DNA from: Streptacidiphilus carbonis
GTDB lineage: Bacteria; Actinomycetota; Actinomycetes; Streptomycetales; Streptomycetaceae
Assembly (NCBI RefSeq): GCF_000787775.1
Contig: NZ_BBPM01000072.1
Coordinates: 1-33,158 of the forward strand
Reading direction: 5' to 3'
Length of the DNA stretch: 33,158 bases
In this document: piece after piece, positions 7,165 to 14,349 of the stretch
How the letters are laid out: each line of letters opens with the position of its first letter
How positions within the stretch are numbered: the stretch's first letter is position 1
The notes under the pieces: model-generated
Databases searched by the model: none
Seen by the model: only the letters and a program-made list of their open reading frames with translations
What the model was told of the DNA's origin: nothing
Position numbers and translations under genes: made by a program

Positions 7165-7908
7165 ATGTACTCTCTGAAAATCACTTCCCAGTCGTCGGCC
7201 GACGGCATGGTCGAGCGCGACTTCACCGTGGGCGGGGTCCCCGGTGTGCTCTGGTCGCCCGGGTCCGGCGCCGATCGGGCGCCCCTGGTGCTGATGGGCC
7301 ATGGCGGCGGCAACCACAAGAAGCATCCGGCCATGGCCGGCCGCGCCCAGCGCCTGGTGGCCGGCTGCGGCTTCCACGTCGCGGTCATCGACGCGCCCGG
7401 CCACGGCGACCGGCCGCGCTCCGCGCACGACGAGGCGGAGATCGCCGAACTGTTCCGGGCCAGGGCGGCGGGCGAGCCGGAAGGCCCGATCGTGGTCCGC
7501 TACAACGCGTACCTGGCGGAGCTCGCGCTGCCCGAGTGGCAGGCGGCCCTGGACGCCCTCCAGGAGCTGCCCGAGATCGGCGCCGACGGTCCGGTGGGCT
7601 ACTTCGGCCTCAACATGGGCACCGCGATCGGGCTGCCGTTCGTGGCGGTCGAACCCAGGATCACCGCTGCGGTCTTCGGCCAGCACTGGCCCGACGTCCT
7701 GGCCGAGAAGGCCGAGCAGATCACCATCCCCGTCGAGTACGACATGCAGTGGGACGACGAGCACATCCCGCGCGAGGCGGGTCTGGCCCTGTTCGACGCC
7801 TTCGCCTCGACCGAGAAGACGCTGCACGCCAATGCGGGCAGGCACAAGGAGCTGCCCAGGTTCGAGGCCGACAGCGCGGTCCGCTTCTTCGCCCGGCACC
7901 TGCGCTGA
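7165..7908 (+). CDS. Alpha/beta-hydrolase-like protein (dienelactone-hydrolase-like), nucleophile Ser replaced by Asn
   Basis: A 247-residue cytoplasmic protein of the alpha/beta-hydrolase fold. ATG 7165 has GAAGGAG at good spacing. The oxyanion segment LVLMGHGGGNHKK (about 45-57) and the segment AVIDAPGHGDRPR are typical. The nucleophile elbow, normally G-x-S-x-G, reads GLNMG with Asn150 (codon AAC, 7612-7614). Possible remaining triad members are the Asp pair in MQWDDEH and His in GRHKELP near the C-terminus. Without Ser or Cys it may be non-hydrolytic or use another chemistry. It stands alone between a leader with an upstream ORF and a strong hairpin terminator. The substrate is unknown. 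Confidence 0.75.
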   Translation: MYSLKITSQSSADGMVERDFTVGGVPGVLWSPGSGADRAPLVLMGHGGGNHKKHPAMAGRAQRLVAGCGFHVAVIDAPGHGDRPRSAHDEAEIAELFRARAAGEPEGPIVVRYNAYLAELALPEWQAALDALQELPEIGADGPVGYFGLNMGTAIGLPFVAVEPRITAAVFGQHWPDVLAEKAEQITIPVEYDMQWDDEHIPREAGLALFDAFASTEKTLHANAGRHKELPRFEADSAVRFFARHLR

Positions 7909-7926
7909 CCTGAGCTGATCTGATCC

Positions 7927-7975
7927 GACGGGGTATCGGCGTCCGACCGCTGACCAGCGACGCCGACACCCCGTC
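7927..7975 (+). terminator. Strong hairpin terminator after the hydrolase-like gene
   Basis: The 17-nt arms GACGGGGTATCGGCGTC (7927-7943) and GACGCCGACACCCCGTC (7959-7975) pair with one mismatch around a 15-nt loop, 18 nt after the stop codon. There is no T-tract, as is common in actinomycete terminators. Confidence 0.75.
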
Positions 7976-8045
7976 ACTGGCCGATCGCCGCGCGGATGGA
8001 GTCGCCCGGTCGCCTGCTCCGAGAACCTCAGGCTCCTCCCGATCC

Positions 8046-8076
8046 TTGTCATGTTGGTTGGCTGGTGTTCTACTTA
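8046..8076 (+). promoter_or_regulatory. Possible promoter of the GntR-ABC operon
   Basis: TTGTCA (8046-8051) lies 18-19 nt upstream of a CTACTTA stretch (8070-8076), in a locally AT-rich segment 44 nt before the GntR start. The spacing is slightly long, so this is only a candidate. YtrA-type repressors commonly bind their own promoter. Confidence 0.35.
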
Positions 8077-8119
8077 AACGAATCAATTGTGACTCCTCGA
8101 ACGGAGAGGGAACCTTGAC

Positions 8120-8572
8120 GTGATCGACTTCCATGTCGACCGGTCCAGCAGCGTCCCCGCGTACGCACAGCTGGTCAGGCAGGTGCGCGAGGCGCTGCGG
8201 ATGGGCCTGCTGCACCCGGGCGACCAACTGCCGACCGTACGCAGCGTGGTGACCGCCTGCACGGTCAATCCCAGCACCGTGCTGAAGGCCTACCGGGAGC
8301 TGGAGCTGTCCGGCCTGGTGGAGGCGCGGCAGGGGGCGGGCACCTTCGTCAGCGGATCCCTGGGCAAGGCGGATCCCCATGTCATGGCCCGCCTGCACGG
8401 CGGGCTGACCCGCTGGCTGGGGCAGGCACGGGAGGCCGGCCTGGAGGACGAGGACGTGCAGGCACTGATCGCTTCGGTGATCGCCGAGGAGACACAGCGT
8501 CAGATGCGGGCCGGCGGCACCCGTGCGCGGCAGTCGCACGGCATGGCGGCCGAGGAGGGGGGCGTCGCATGA
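8120..8572 (+). CDS. GntR-family regulator, YtrA subfamily
   Basis: A 150-residue repressor-type protein. GTG 8120 follows GGAGAGGG at about 9 nt. Residues 10-80 form the GntR winged helix, including QLPTVRSVV...TVNPSTVLKAYRELE and GLVEARQGAGTFV. The short C-terminal tail (about 70 residues, mostly helical) marks the YtrA subfamily, which lacks a large ligand-binding domain. YtrA genes are usually first in operons with ABC exporters and repress them, and that is the layout here: the stop overlaps the ATPase start as ATGA. It probably controls its own operon. Confidence 0.9.
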   Translation: MIDFHVDRSSSVPAYAQLVRQVREALRMGLLHPGDQLPTVRSVVTACTVNPSTVLKAYRELELSGLVEARQGAGTFVSGSLGKADPHVMARLHGGLTRWLGQAREAGLEDEDVQALIASVIAEETQRQMRAGGTRARQSHGMAAEEGGVA

Positions 8573-9438
8573 GCGACGACTCGATCGCCGTGGAAGCGGT
8601 GGACGTCAGCAAGCGCTACCGGCAGGTGTGGGCGCTGCGGGAGTGCAGCTTCCAGCTGCCGGCGAACCGGATCATCGCCCTGGTGGGCGCCAACGGCGCC
8701 GGGAAGTCCACACTGATGAGCATCATCAGCGGCCTGCTGCCCGCCACCGGCGGCTCGGTCCGGGCCGCCGGCCGGGTCGCGATCCTGGCCCAGGACAAGC
8801 CCCTGTACCGGGACTTCAGCGTGGCGGACATGCTGCGGTTCGGACGGAGCACCAATCGGGTGTGGGACCAGCAGCGCGCACTGTCCTGGCTGGCGCGTTT
8901 CGAGGTACCGCTGGACCGCCCCTGCGGCAGGCTCTCCGGCGGCCAGCGGGCCCAGGTCGCCCTCGCGGTCACGCTGGGCACCCGGCCCCGGCTGCTGCTG
9001 CTGGACGAGCCGCTGTCCAACCTGGACCCGGTGGCCCGCACCGAGGTGACCGGCGAGCTGATGGCGGAGGCCGCCGACAGCGACATGACGGTGATGCTGT
9101 CGACCCACATCGTGGCCGAGCTGTCCGGCGTCAGCGACCACCTGCTGCTGCTCGCTTCGGGCCGCCCCGTGCTCACCGGCGACGTGGACGACCTGCTGGC
9201 CGCCCACACCCGGCTCAGCGGGCCGCGCGCGGACCGGCCGCCCAGCCCGGGCACGGTCGTCGCGTCGCAGCACACCGACCGCCAGTCGACCTTCATCGTC
9301 CGCACGCCCTGCACCGCGCCGGCCACCCCGGTGGTCGCCCCCGGCTGGAGCTCCCAGCCGCTCTCCCTGGAAGACCTGGTCTTCACCTACCTCAAGTCGT
9401 CGGGTACGGCGCACCGGAGCGCGGAGGCCGCAGCATGA
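8569..9438 (+). CDS. ABC transporter ATP-binding protein
   Basis: A 289-residue ATPase that would power the permease encoded next. Walker A GANGAGKS is at 40-47, the signature LSGGQ at 122-126, Walker B LLLLDEP at 142-148 and the switch His at 180 (STHIVAEL). The last 80 residues are a Pro/Ser-rich extension typical of exporters of this type. Both ends overlap neighbouring genes as ATGA, so the three genes are translationally coupled. The cargo is unknown; YtrA-linked exporters often answer to cell-envelope stress or antibiotics. Confidence 0.92.
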   Translation: MSDDSIAVEAVDVSKRYRQVWALRECSFQLPANRIIALVGANGAGKSTLMSIISGLLPATGGSVRAAGRVAILAQDKPLYRDFSVADMLRFGRSTNRVWDQQRALSWLARFEVPLDRPCGRLSGGQRAQVALAVTLGTRPRLLLLDEPLSNLDPVARTEVTGELMAEAADSDMTVMLSTHIVAELSGVSDHLLLLASGRPVLTGDVDDLLAAHTRLSGPRADRPPSPGTVVASQHTDRQSTFIVRTPCTAPATPVVAPGWSSQPLSLEDLVFTYLKSSGTAHRSAEAAA

Positions 9439-10514
9439 GCCCAACCACCCAGTCCCCGTTGGCCGCTGACAGCCGATCGGGCAGCCTGGACATCGCCGCC
9501 GGACGCAGCGGGGGCTTCTCCGGGCTCCTCTGGCTGACCTGGCGTCAGCACCGATGGGCCCTGATCGGCGCTCTCGTGCTTGCGGCCGCCCTCACCGGCT
9601 GGATGGCCTACCTCGCCGCCGACCTGACCGACATCTACCACCAGTGCAACAACACCCTCTGCCCGGACAACTCCGTCCAGGCCGCCGAACTGTCCGCCAA
9701 CTTCGGCTCGTTCAGGATCGCCAATGACCTGCTGCAGTTCGTGGAGTACCTGCCGCTGCTGATCGGCATGTTCCTCGGCGTCCCGCTGCTGGCCCGGGAG
9801 CACGAGCAGCGGACGCTGCTCCTCGCCTGGAGCCAGGACGTCTCCCCGCAGCGCTGGCTGTGGACCAAACTGGCCCTGCTCGGCACGGTCGTGGCCGCGC
9901 TGACCGCCGCGCTCTCCGGCGTCTGCGACCACCTCGCCCAGGTGATGGCGGACGTCAGCAACGGGGGCCTGTTCGAGGGTTCGATGTTCATGGACTCCGG
10001 CATGCTCCCCCTGGCGACCGGCGTCTCCTGGTTCGCCGTAGGTGTCGCCCTCGGCGCCGCCGCCAAGCGGCTGATGCCCGCCGCGATGACCGTCATCGTC
10101 GGCTACGTCGGCGCGGACCTGCTGACCCAGTGGCGCTACCCCACCCTGATCACCCCCGTCTCGCGCTTCGTACCGTTTCCGCCCCCGCCCGGCACCGGCC
10201 CGGGCGTGAACGCACTGAAGGTCAAGGGCGGCATCCAGATCGGCCCCGACCAGGTGGTGAACCTCTTCGACTCCGCCGGGCACCCCGTCGACTACGCCGC
10301 CCTCAGCAGCCACTGCCCGAACTTCGGCCTCGGTCCCGACACCCTCACCTCCTGTCTGACCCGCGACCACTACCAGACCTTCCTCGAGTACCAACCGGCC
10401 GACAGGATCCCCGAGTTCCACCTGATCCTCGCCGCCGGCCACCTCACCCTCGGCGCCGTCGCCCTGCTCGCCCTCTGGCTGACCGTCCGCCGCACCCCCC
10501 TCACTGCCGGCTGA
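9435..10514 (+). CDS. ABC transporter permease (ABC-2 type)
   Basis: A 359-residue membrane protein starting with ATG 9435 inside the ATPase stop codon. It has an N-terminal cytoplasmic segment followed by about six hydrophobic helices; the first is near 41-62 (WALIGALVLAAALTGWM) and the last near 330-350. A large hydrophilic, Cys-containing loop (about 238-320, with cysteines in SHCPNF and TSCLTRDHY) probably faces outside. The family (ABC-2/YtrF-like) exports or extracts membrane-active molecules. It is the last gene of the operon and meets the Nudix gene convergently. Confidence 0.85.
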   Translation: MSPTTQSPLAADSRSGSLDIAAGRSGGFSGLLWLTWRQHRWALIGALVLAAALTGWMAYLAADLTDIYHQCNNTLCPDNSVQAAELSANFGSFRIANDLLQFVEYLPLLIGMFLGVPLLAREHEQRTLLLAWSQDVSPQRWLWTKLALLGTVVAALTAALSGVCDHLAQVMADVSNGGLFEGSMFMDSGMLPLATGVSWFAVGVALGAAAKRLMPAAMTVIVGYVGADLLTQWRYPTLITPVSRFVPFPPPPGTGPGVNALKVKGGIQIGPDQVVNLFDSAGHPVDYAALSSHCPNFGLGPDTLTSCLTRDHYQTFLEYQPADRIPEFHLILAAGHLTLGAVALLALWLTVRRTPLTAG

Positions 10515-10577
10515 CGCCCCCGCCCCCGGGCCGGTTCGCTGCCCGCCTCCACCCACGGACGCGGCAGCGGCAGTCCG

Positions 10578-11057
10578 TCAGTGCTGGATCAGGCCGCCGA
10601 CCGGGACCGGCGCGACATGGCCGGTGGCCGGGAGGGTCCGGGCCAGGGCGAGGCCGATGTCGACCAGTGAGGATCGACGCAGGTCGGCCACGGCGGGGAG
10701 CGGGGTCCAGACCGACTCGGCGGTCTCGCCGTTCGGCTCGGGTCTCAGCTCGCCGCCGGTGATCCGGACCCGGTAGAAGACGCCGACGTTCTGGTGGTCC
10801 GGCAGGCCGGGCGCGGGGCGGTCGGCCGCGGGGATCACCCTGGAGTCCACGCCCAGCAGTCGTTCCACCACCGCGTCGCACCCGCTCTCCTCGGCGACCT
10901 CGCGGACCACCGCGTCGAAGGGGTCCTCGCCGTGCTCGACCCTGCCGCCCGGGAGCGTCCAGGTTCTCGCGCCGTCCGGGGACACGCACCGGGCCAGCAG
11001 CACCCGCCCCTCCTCGACGCACACCGCGTAGGCGGCCAGCCGGAAACTCGTCGTCAT
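10578..11057 (-). CDS. Nudix hydrolase
   Basis: A 159-residue protein with a complete Nudix box at 38-60, matching Gx5Ex7REUxEExGU (G38, E44, R52-E53, E56-E57, G59). Nudix enzymes hydrolyse nucleoside diphosphates linked to another moiety and need Mg2+ bound by the box glutamates. The specificity is not readable. The gene converges with the ABC exporter operon, and a small hairpin (ACGGAC 10555-10560 with GTCCGT 10573-10578) lies at its stop codon. No strong ribosome site precedes the ATG. Confidence 0.92.
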   Translation of the reverse strand: MTTSFRLAAYAVCVEEGRVLLARCVSPDGARTWTLPGGRVEHGEDPFDAVVREVAEESGCDAVVERLLGVDSRVIPAADRPAPGLPDHQNVGVFYRVRITGGELRPEPNGETAESVWTPLPAVADLRRSSLVDIGLALARTLPATGHVAPVPVGGLIQH

Positions 11058-11238
11058 ACCCCACAGGATCCCAGCCGGCCACGGGCTTCCACCACGTGGT
11101 GCGCAGCACCGGCTTCTCCACCGGCAGAGCGGCCGGCGGCCTGGTCCTCGCCGGCCGCACCACCGTCTTCGCCCTCTGCCGTTTCACCATCAGCGGAGGC
11201 GGTAGCCACCGCCGGTGGCACGGCAGGATGATGCTCGC

Positions 11239-11943
11239 ATGGAGCCGATCATCGTTCTTGTGCACAGCCCGTCAGTCGGGCCTTCCACCTGGCGGCCGGT
11301 GGCCGACCTGCTGACCGCGGCCGGGCACCGGGTGCGGGTGCCGTCCCTGCTGGAGGTGGCCGTGGGCGGTGAACCGCCGTTCTGGCCCCGGGTCGCCGGC
11401 GCCGTGCGGGACGAGCTCAAGGAGATCCCGACCGACCATCCGCTCGTGCTGGTGGCGCACAGCAACGCCGGCCTGTTCCTTCCCTCGATCCGCGCGGGCC
11501 TGGACCGTCCGGTGGCCGCCTCGGTCTTCGTCGACGCCGCACTGCCGGCCCGTACCGGGGAGACCGCGGTCGCCCCGCCCGAACTGCTGGACTTCCTGCG
11601 CCCGATGGCGGTGGACGGCATCCTGCCGCGCTGGACCGACTGGTGGGACGAGGCGGACGTCGCACCCATGTTCGCCGACCCGGCGATGCGTCAGCGGGTC
11701 GTCGCCGAAGAGCCCACCCTGCCGCTCTCCTACTACGAGCAGACCGTCCCGGTCCCCGCGGGATGGGACGACCACCCGTGCTCCTACCTGCTGTTCGGTC
11801 CTCCGTACGAGGACATGGCCGAGGACGCCCGCGAACGGGGCTGGCGAACCGCGCACCTGCCCGGCGCACACCTGCACCAGATCGTCGACCCGGCCGGCAC
11901 CGCCCGGCACATCCTCGGCCTCGCCGCCGGTGCCGCCCCCTGA
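11239..11943 (+). CDS. Alpha/beta hydrolase
   Basis: A 234-residue alpha/beta-hydrolase-fold protein. ATG 11239 is chosen because the fold begins at once (MEPIIVLVHSPSVGPSTW, with HS as oxyanion site); an in-frame start at 11215 adds eight residues. The nucleophile elbow is AHSNAG with Ser75. The terminal His is in GAHLHQIVDP, about 25 residues from the end. It belongs with the small esterase-like hydrolases of actinomycetes; the substrate is unknown. It is divergent from the Nudix gene, with 181 nt between them holding no clear promoter. Confidence 0.85.
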   Translation: MEPIIVLVHSPSVGPSTWRPVADLLTAAGHRVRVPSLLEVAVGGEPPFWPRVAGAVRDELKEIPTDHPLVLVAHSNAGLFLPSIRAGLDRPVAASVFVDAALPARTGETAVAPPELLDFLRPMAVDGILPRWTDWWDEADVAPMFADPAMRQRVVAEEPTLPLSYYEQTVPVPAGWDDHPCSYLLFGPPYEDMAEDARERGWRTAHLPGAHLHQIVDPAGTARHILGLAAGAAP

Positions 11944-11998
11944 CAACCGCTGCGCCCCCTCCCGGGATTGAGCACCGGGGACCGGGTAGGCGCACTCC

Positions 11999-12322
11999 AT
12001 GGACACGACCTCGAATCCCCGGCGCTACCCGTTGACCTGCGGTTCCGCGCGGCTCGCACACTTCGGCCTGTGGCTCTTCGGCCTGCTGGCGGCCGTCAGC
12101 GTCTTCTCGCTGCTCCGCGAGGGCCTGTCGCCGTCCTGGCCGATGCTGCGCGCGGTGGCCCATGCTGCCGTCCTGGGCGTCTCCGTCGGCCTGTTCGCCG
12201 CCACCGCGCTGGTGCTGCGCCGCCACAAGGACGCCCTCGCCGCGAGGACGAACGCGTCGCCCCGCCCCACCGCCGGGACGCACAAGCCGCGACGTGCCAG
12301 CGGTCGTCCGGTCTTCCACTAG
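11999..12322 (+). CDS. Small membrane protein of unknown function
   Basis: A 107-residue protein with two probable transmembrane helices, about 20-38 (HFGLWLFGLLAAVSVFSLL) and 52-70 (AHAAVLGVSVGLFAATALVL), followed by a basic tail rich in Arg, Lys and Pro. High G/C at third codon positions supports coding. The ribosome site is weak (a GGGTAGG about 8 nt before the ATG). I do not recognise a family. Confidence 0.6.
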   Translation: MDTTSNPRRYPLTCGSARLAHFGLWLFGLLAAVSVFSLLREGLSPSWPMLRAVAHAAVLGVSVGLFAATALVLRRHKDALAARTNASPRPTAGTHKPRRASGRPVFH

Positions 12323-12344
12323 GCGCCGGCACAGGCCGCCTGCC

Positions 12345-12593
12345 GTGAGCGGACTCCACCCCGACGACCTGGCCTTCCTGGACACGGTCGAGTTCAGCTC
12401 GACCGACCTGCGCCGGTACTGCGACGGCTGCGAGCTGCAGCGCGACACCGTGGTCGTCGGAGCCGTCGAGGCGGAGTCGGGCCCCGGCTGGGACATCCGC
12501 CTCTGCCGCAGCTGCGTCGCCGCCGCCCTCACCCGGACCCGCGCCGCAGCCGGCCAGGGCCCCCACCGCCCGCACCTGCCCGCCTGCTACTGA
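12345..12593 (+). CDS. Small Cys-rich (possible zinc-binding) protein
   Basis: An 82-residue frame from GTG 12345. CDGC at about 27-30 and CRSC at about 54-57 form a four-cysteine arrangement that could bind zinc, as in small zinc-ribbon proteins. It begins 22 nt after the membrane-protein stop, in the same direction. The frame is open further upstream (overlapping the previous gene), so the start is uncertain. No known function recognised; the gene call rests on the Cys motif and codon bias. Confidence 0.5.
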   Translation: MSGLHPDDLAFLDTVEFSSTDLRRYCDGCELQRDTVVVGAVEAESGPGWDIRLCRSCVAAALTRTRAAAGQGPHRPHLPACY

Positions 12594-12618
12594 CCCCGTC
12601 CGCCGCCTGGCGGTAGTC

Positions 12619-13164
12619 CTAGCGGTAGTCCTCGGGGTACGACTGCATCCATGAGTTGATCTTGTCGCGGGTGCCGACGAGGAGGCTCTGGTGCTTCTTC
12701 AGGTTGGCGAAGGAGAAGTCGCTGCCGAGCGCGGTCTGCATCTGGGTGATCCACGCGAGTGGCTTGGCGAAATGCTTGGGGCCCTCCGAGCTGGCCTTCA
12801 TCGCATTGTCGAGGTCGTCGAGATTGTCGAGCAGCCGGTTGAGGAAGTACTCGCAGTTCCCCGGCGAGCCGCAGCTGTCGTTATAGGTGGCCTGGAGCAC
12901 CGCGAAGGCGTCGCGAACCAGCGGCACCGCCGCGCCGGGGGCGGCATCCGTCGTGGGATAGCTGACCGACGCGGACGGGCTCGGCGCAGCCGGGGCGGTG
13001 ACGGCGCCGACGCTGGGCACGGCGGTCGCGGCGGTGACCGCGGCACTGGCGCTGGCACTGGGTCGCGCGGACGCAGTGGTGCCGCTTCCGCTCGAACAGG
13101 CGGCGAGCACCGGCGCGATCAGGAGCGCCAGCGCTCCGCAGAGTATCGACGAGCTTCTGGGCAC
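12619..13164 (-). CDS. Putative secreted lipoprotein
   Basis: A 181-residue protein from GTG 13164, which follows AGGAAG at good distance; the frame is open further upstream but without a signal. The N-terminus is a lipoprotein signal with lipobox LAAC and Cys23. A low-complexity Ser/Ala/Thr/Pro linker runs to about residue 80, followed by a helical domain with a Cys pair (DSCGSPGNCEYF). No family is recognised. The last codons are tandemly repeated past the stop (12610-12633). It is divergent from the RsbW-like ATPase gene. Confidence 0.75.
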   Translation of the reverse strand: MPRSSSILCGALALLIAPVLAACSSGSGTTASARPSASASAAVTAATAVPSVGAVTAPAAPSPSASVSYPTTDAAPGAAVPLVRDAFAVLQATYNDSCGSPGNCEYFLNRLLDNLDDLDNAMKASSEGPKHFAKPLAWITQMQTALGSDFSFANLKKHQSLLVGTRDKINSWMQSYPEDYR

Positions 13165-13364
13165 GAGTGCTTCCTGACTGTGATCAACGGACCGGATCGC
13201 ATGCATACCTTGTGGCCGCCGAGCGTGTCCAGTCAGGCGGAAAACGCTCCCACACTCTGGACGGGTACGACCGCCTTTCCGCCGGTTCGGCATCCACTGC
13301 CAGAAGGCGTCAGCCCTACCGCGTCGTGGCACCCCGGGGGGAAAGTTCGGCGTTTCTGGTTACA

Positions 13365-13393
13365 TTGACATCGTTCGGTGGCAAGGTTATTGA
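13365..13393 (+). promoter_or_regulatory. Promoter-like sequence upstream of the RsbW-like gene
   Basis: TTGACA (13365-13370) followed after 17 nt by TATTGA (13388-13393), an almost ideal housekeeping promoter. The start would be near 13400, which affects the choice of start codon for the next gene. Confidence 0.6.
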
Positions 13394-13394
13394 T

Positions 13395-13862
13395 GTGGCG
13401 GCATATGACACTCCTGATGTCCGGTTCCGCATCGACCCGTTACCCGATCAACGGGTGCACTTCTTCGAACATCTTCGGGACCCGGAAAGCGGCGAAATGC
13501 ACCTGCCTGCTCATCCGGCGTCATGTTCGCTCGCCCGCGAGCTCACTCTGGACCTGCTCCAGTCCTGGGGCCTGGCCGCCCTCGGCGAGGCCGCGGTGCA
13601 GCTTGTGGCCGAGCTCACCGCGAACTCGATCATGCACAGCGGCTGCAGCACGCTCCGGCTGCGGGTGACCAGACGCGGGGGCGCGGTACGGATCGAGGTC
13701 CGGGACCCCTCCCACGCGCTGCCGCTGCTGATCCAGGGCGACCCCGACGACGACCACGGCCGGGGCATGCACCTGGTCGACGCCCTCGCCGACCGCTGGG
13801 GAGCGGACCTCCTCCCCTACGGCAAGGGGGTCTGGTGCGATCTGCACATCGCCCGGGGTTGA
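13395..13862 (+). CDS. ATP-binding protein, anti-sigma-factor (RsbW/SpoIIAB-like) kinase type
   Basis: A GHKL-type ATPase domain: N box ELTANSIMHSG, G1-like EVRDPSHALP, and G2 DHGRGMHLVDALADRWG. Actinomycetes encode dozens of such stand-alone proteins, which bind sigma or anti-anti-sigma factors. The start is unsettled. GTG 13395 gives 155 residues but lies upstream of the transcription start expected from the promoter at 13365-13393. GTG 13455 and ATG 13497 (after GGAAAG) are later in-frame options, and the codons before about 13500 are less GC-biased than the rest. The partner protein is not in the window. Confidence 0.8.
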   Translation: MAAYDTPDVRFRIDPLPDQRVHFFEHLRDPESGEMHLPAHPASCSLARELTLDLLQSWGLAALGEAAVQLVAELTANSIMHSGCSTLRLRVTRRGGAVRIEVRDPSHALPLLIQGDPDDDHGRGMHLVDALADRWGADLLPYGKGVWCDLHIARG

Positions 13863-13867
13863 CGGCC

Positions 13868-14182
13868 TCAGACCGGCGCTGACTCCTCCACCCGACGGCC
13901 CCCGACAGCCTGCCCGCCGCGCACCAGCAGGATCAGCGGGCGCGGCACCTGGCGCTCCTCCAGGCCGCCGTCCGGGACGGACGGACCGCCGAGACGCGCG
14001 CGGGTGAGGCCCTCGTTGGGGTAGTCCCACGGCCACTCCGGGTTGGTCGACCGGACGCGGATGTTGCCGTCGGCATCGAGCACCACGTCTCCGGGCCGCC
14101 ATGCGGCTTCGGGACCGGTGACCTTCCGTACGGATACGGGGTCGTATGCGGATACGGGGGCGGGTACGGATACGGGGTCCAT
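13868..14182 (-). CDS. Conserved small hypothetical protein with an N-terminal hexapeptide repeat
   Basis: A 104-residue protein. The core from about residue 27 (AWRPGDVVLDADGNIRVRS...PEWPWDYPNEGLTRARLGGP) looks like a widespread streptomycete hypothetical family, recognised from memory without a known function. Residues 2-19 are three hexapeptide units of the type DPVSVP, APVSAY, DPVSVR, encoded by an exact 18-nt period (14132, 14150, 14168). The true start may lie after the repeat. It ends 5 nt from the RsbW-like gene, on the opposite strand. Confidence 0.65.
   Translation of the reverse strand: MDPVSVPAPVSAYDPVSVRKVTGPEAAWRPGDVVLDADGNIRVRSTNPEWPWDYPNEGLTRARLGGPSVPDGGLEERQVPRPLILLVRGGQAVGGRRVEESAPV
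14132..14177. repeat. 18-bp tandem repeat, three units
   Basis: GGATACGGGG occurs at 14132, 14150 and 14168, exactly 18 bp apart, with diverged remainder in each unit. A further GGATACGG lies at 14280-14287. The three tandem copies code for the hexapeptide repeat in the hypothetical protein on the reverse strand. Confidence 0.8.
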
Positions 14183-14240
14183 ACGGCCATCATGTGCGCC
14201 ACCCCCGCCCCGGACCAGGGCGACCTGACGAAGTATGCCG

Positions 14241-14340
14241 CGCCCGCCCCCCGGGAGCAGCGGGAGGGGCGGGCGTGGCGGATACGGTGGGAGCGGCGGC
14301 CCCGCGGGTCCTGGGAAGCCCCCCGAGGCCGCCGCCGTAT
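14241..14340 (-). terminator. Tandem hairpins downstream of the xylanase gene
   Basis: The first stem after the xylanase stop (reverse strand) pairs 14293-14301 (GCGGCGGCC) with 14327-14335 (GGCCGCCGC); ATACGG/CCGTAT at 14282-14287 and 14335-14340 nearly extend it. A second stem pairs CGCCCGCCCC (14241-14250) with GGGGCGGGCG (14266-14275) perfectly around 15 nt. Together they should end xylanase transcription before the next reverse-strand gene. Confidence 0.6.
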
Positions 14341-14349
14341 GAGTGGTCG

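Noticed and set aside
8046-8119. Conserved riboswitch-like fold before the GntR gene
   Set aside because: Only small stems could be drawn and none matched a riboswitch core I know.
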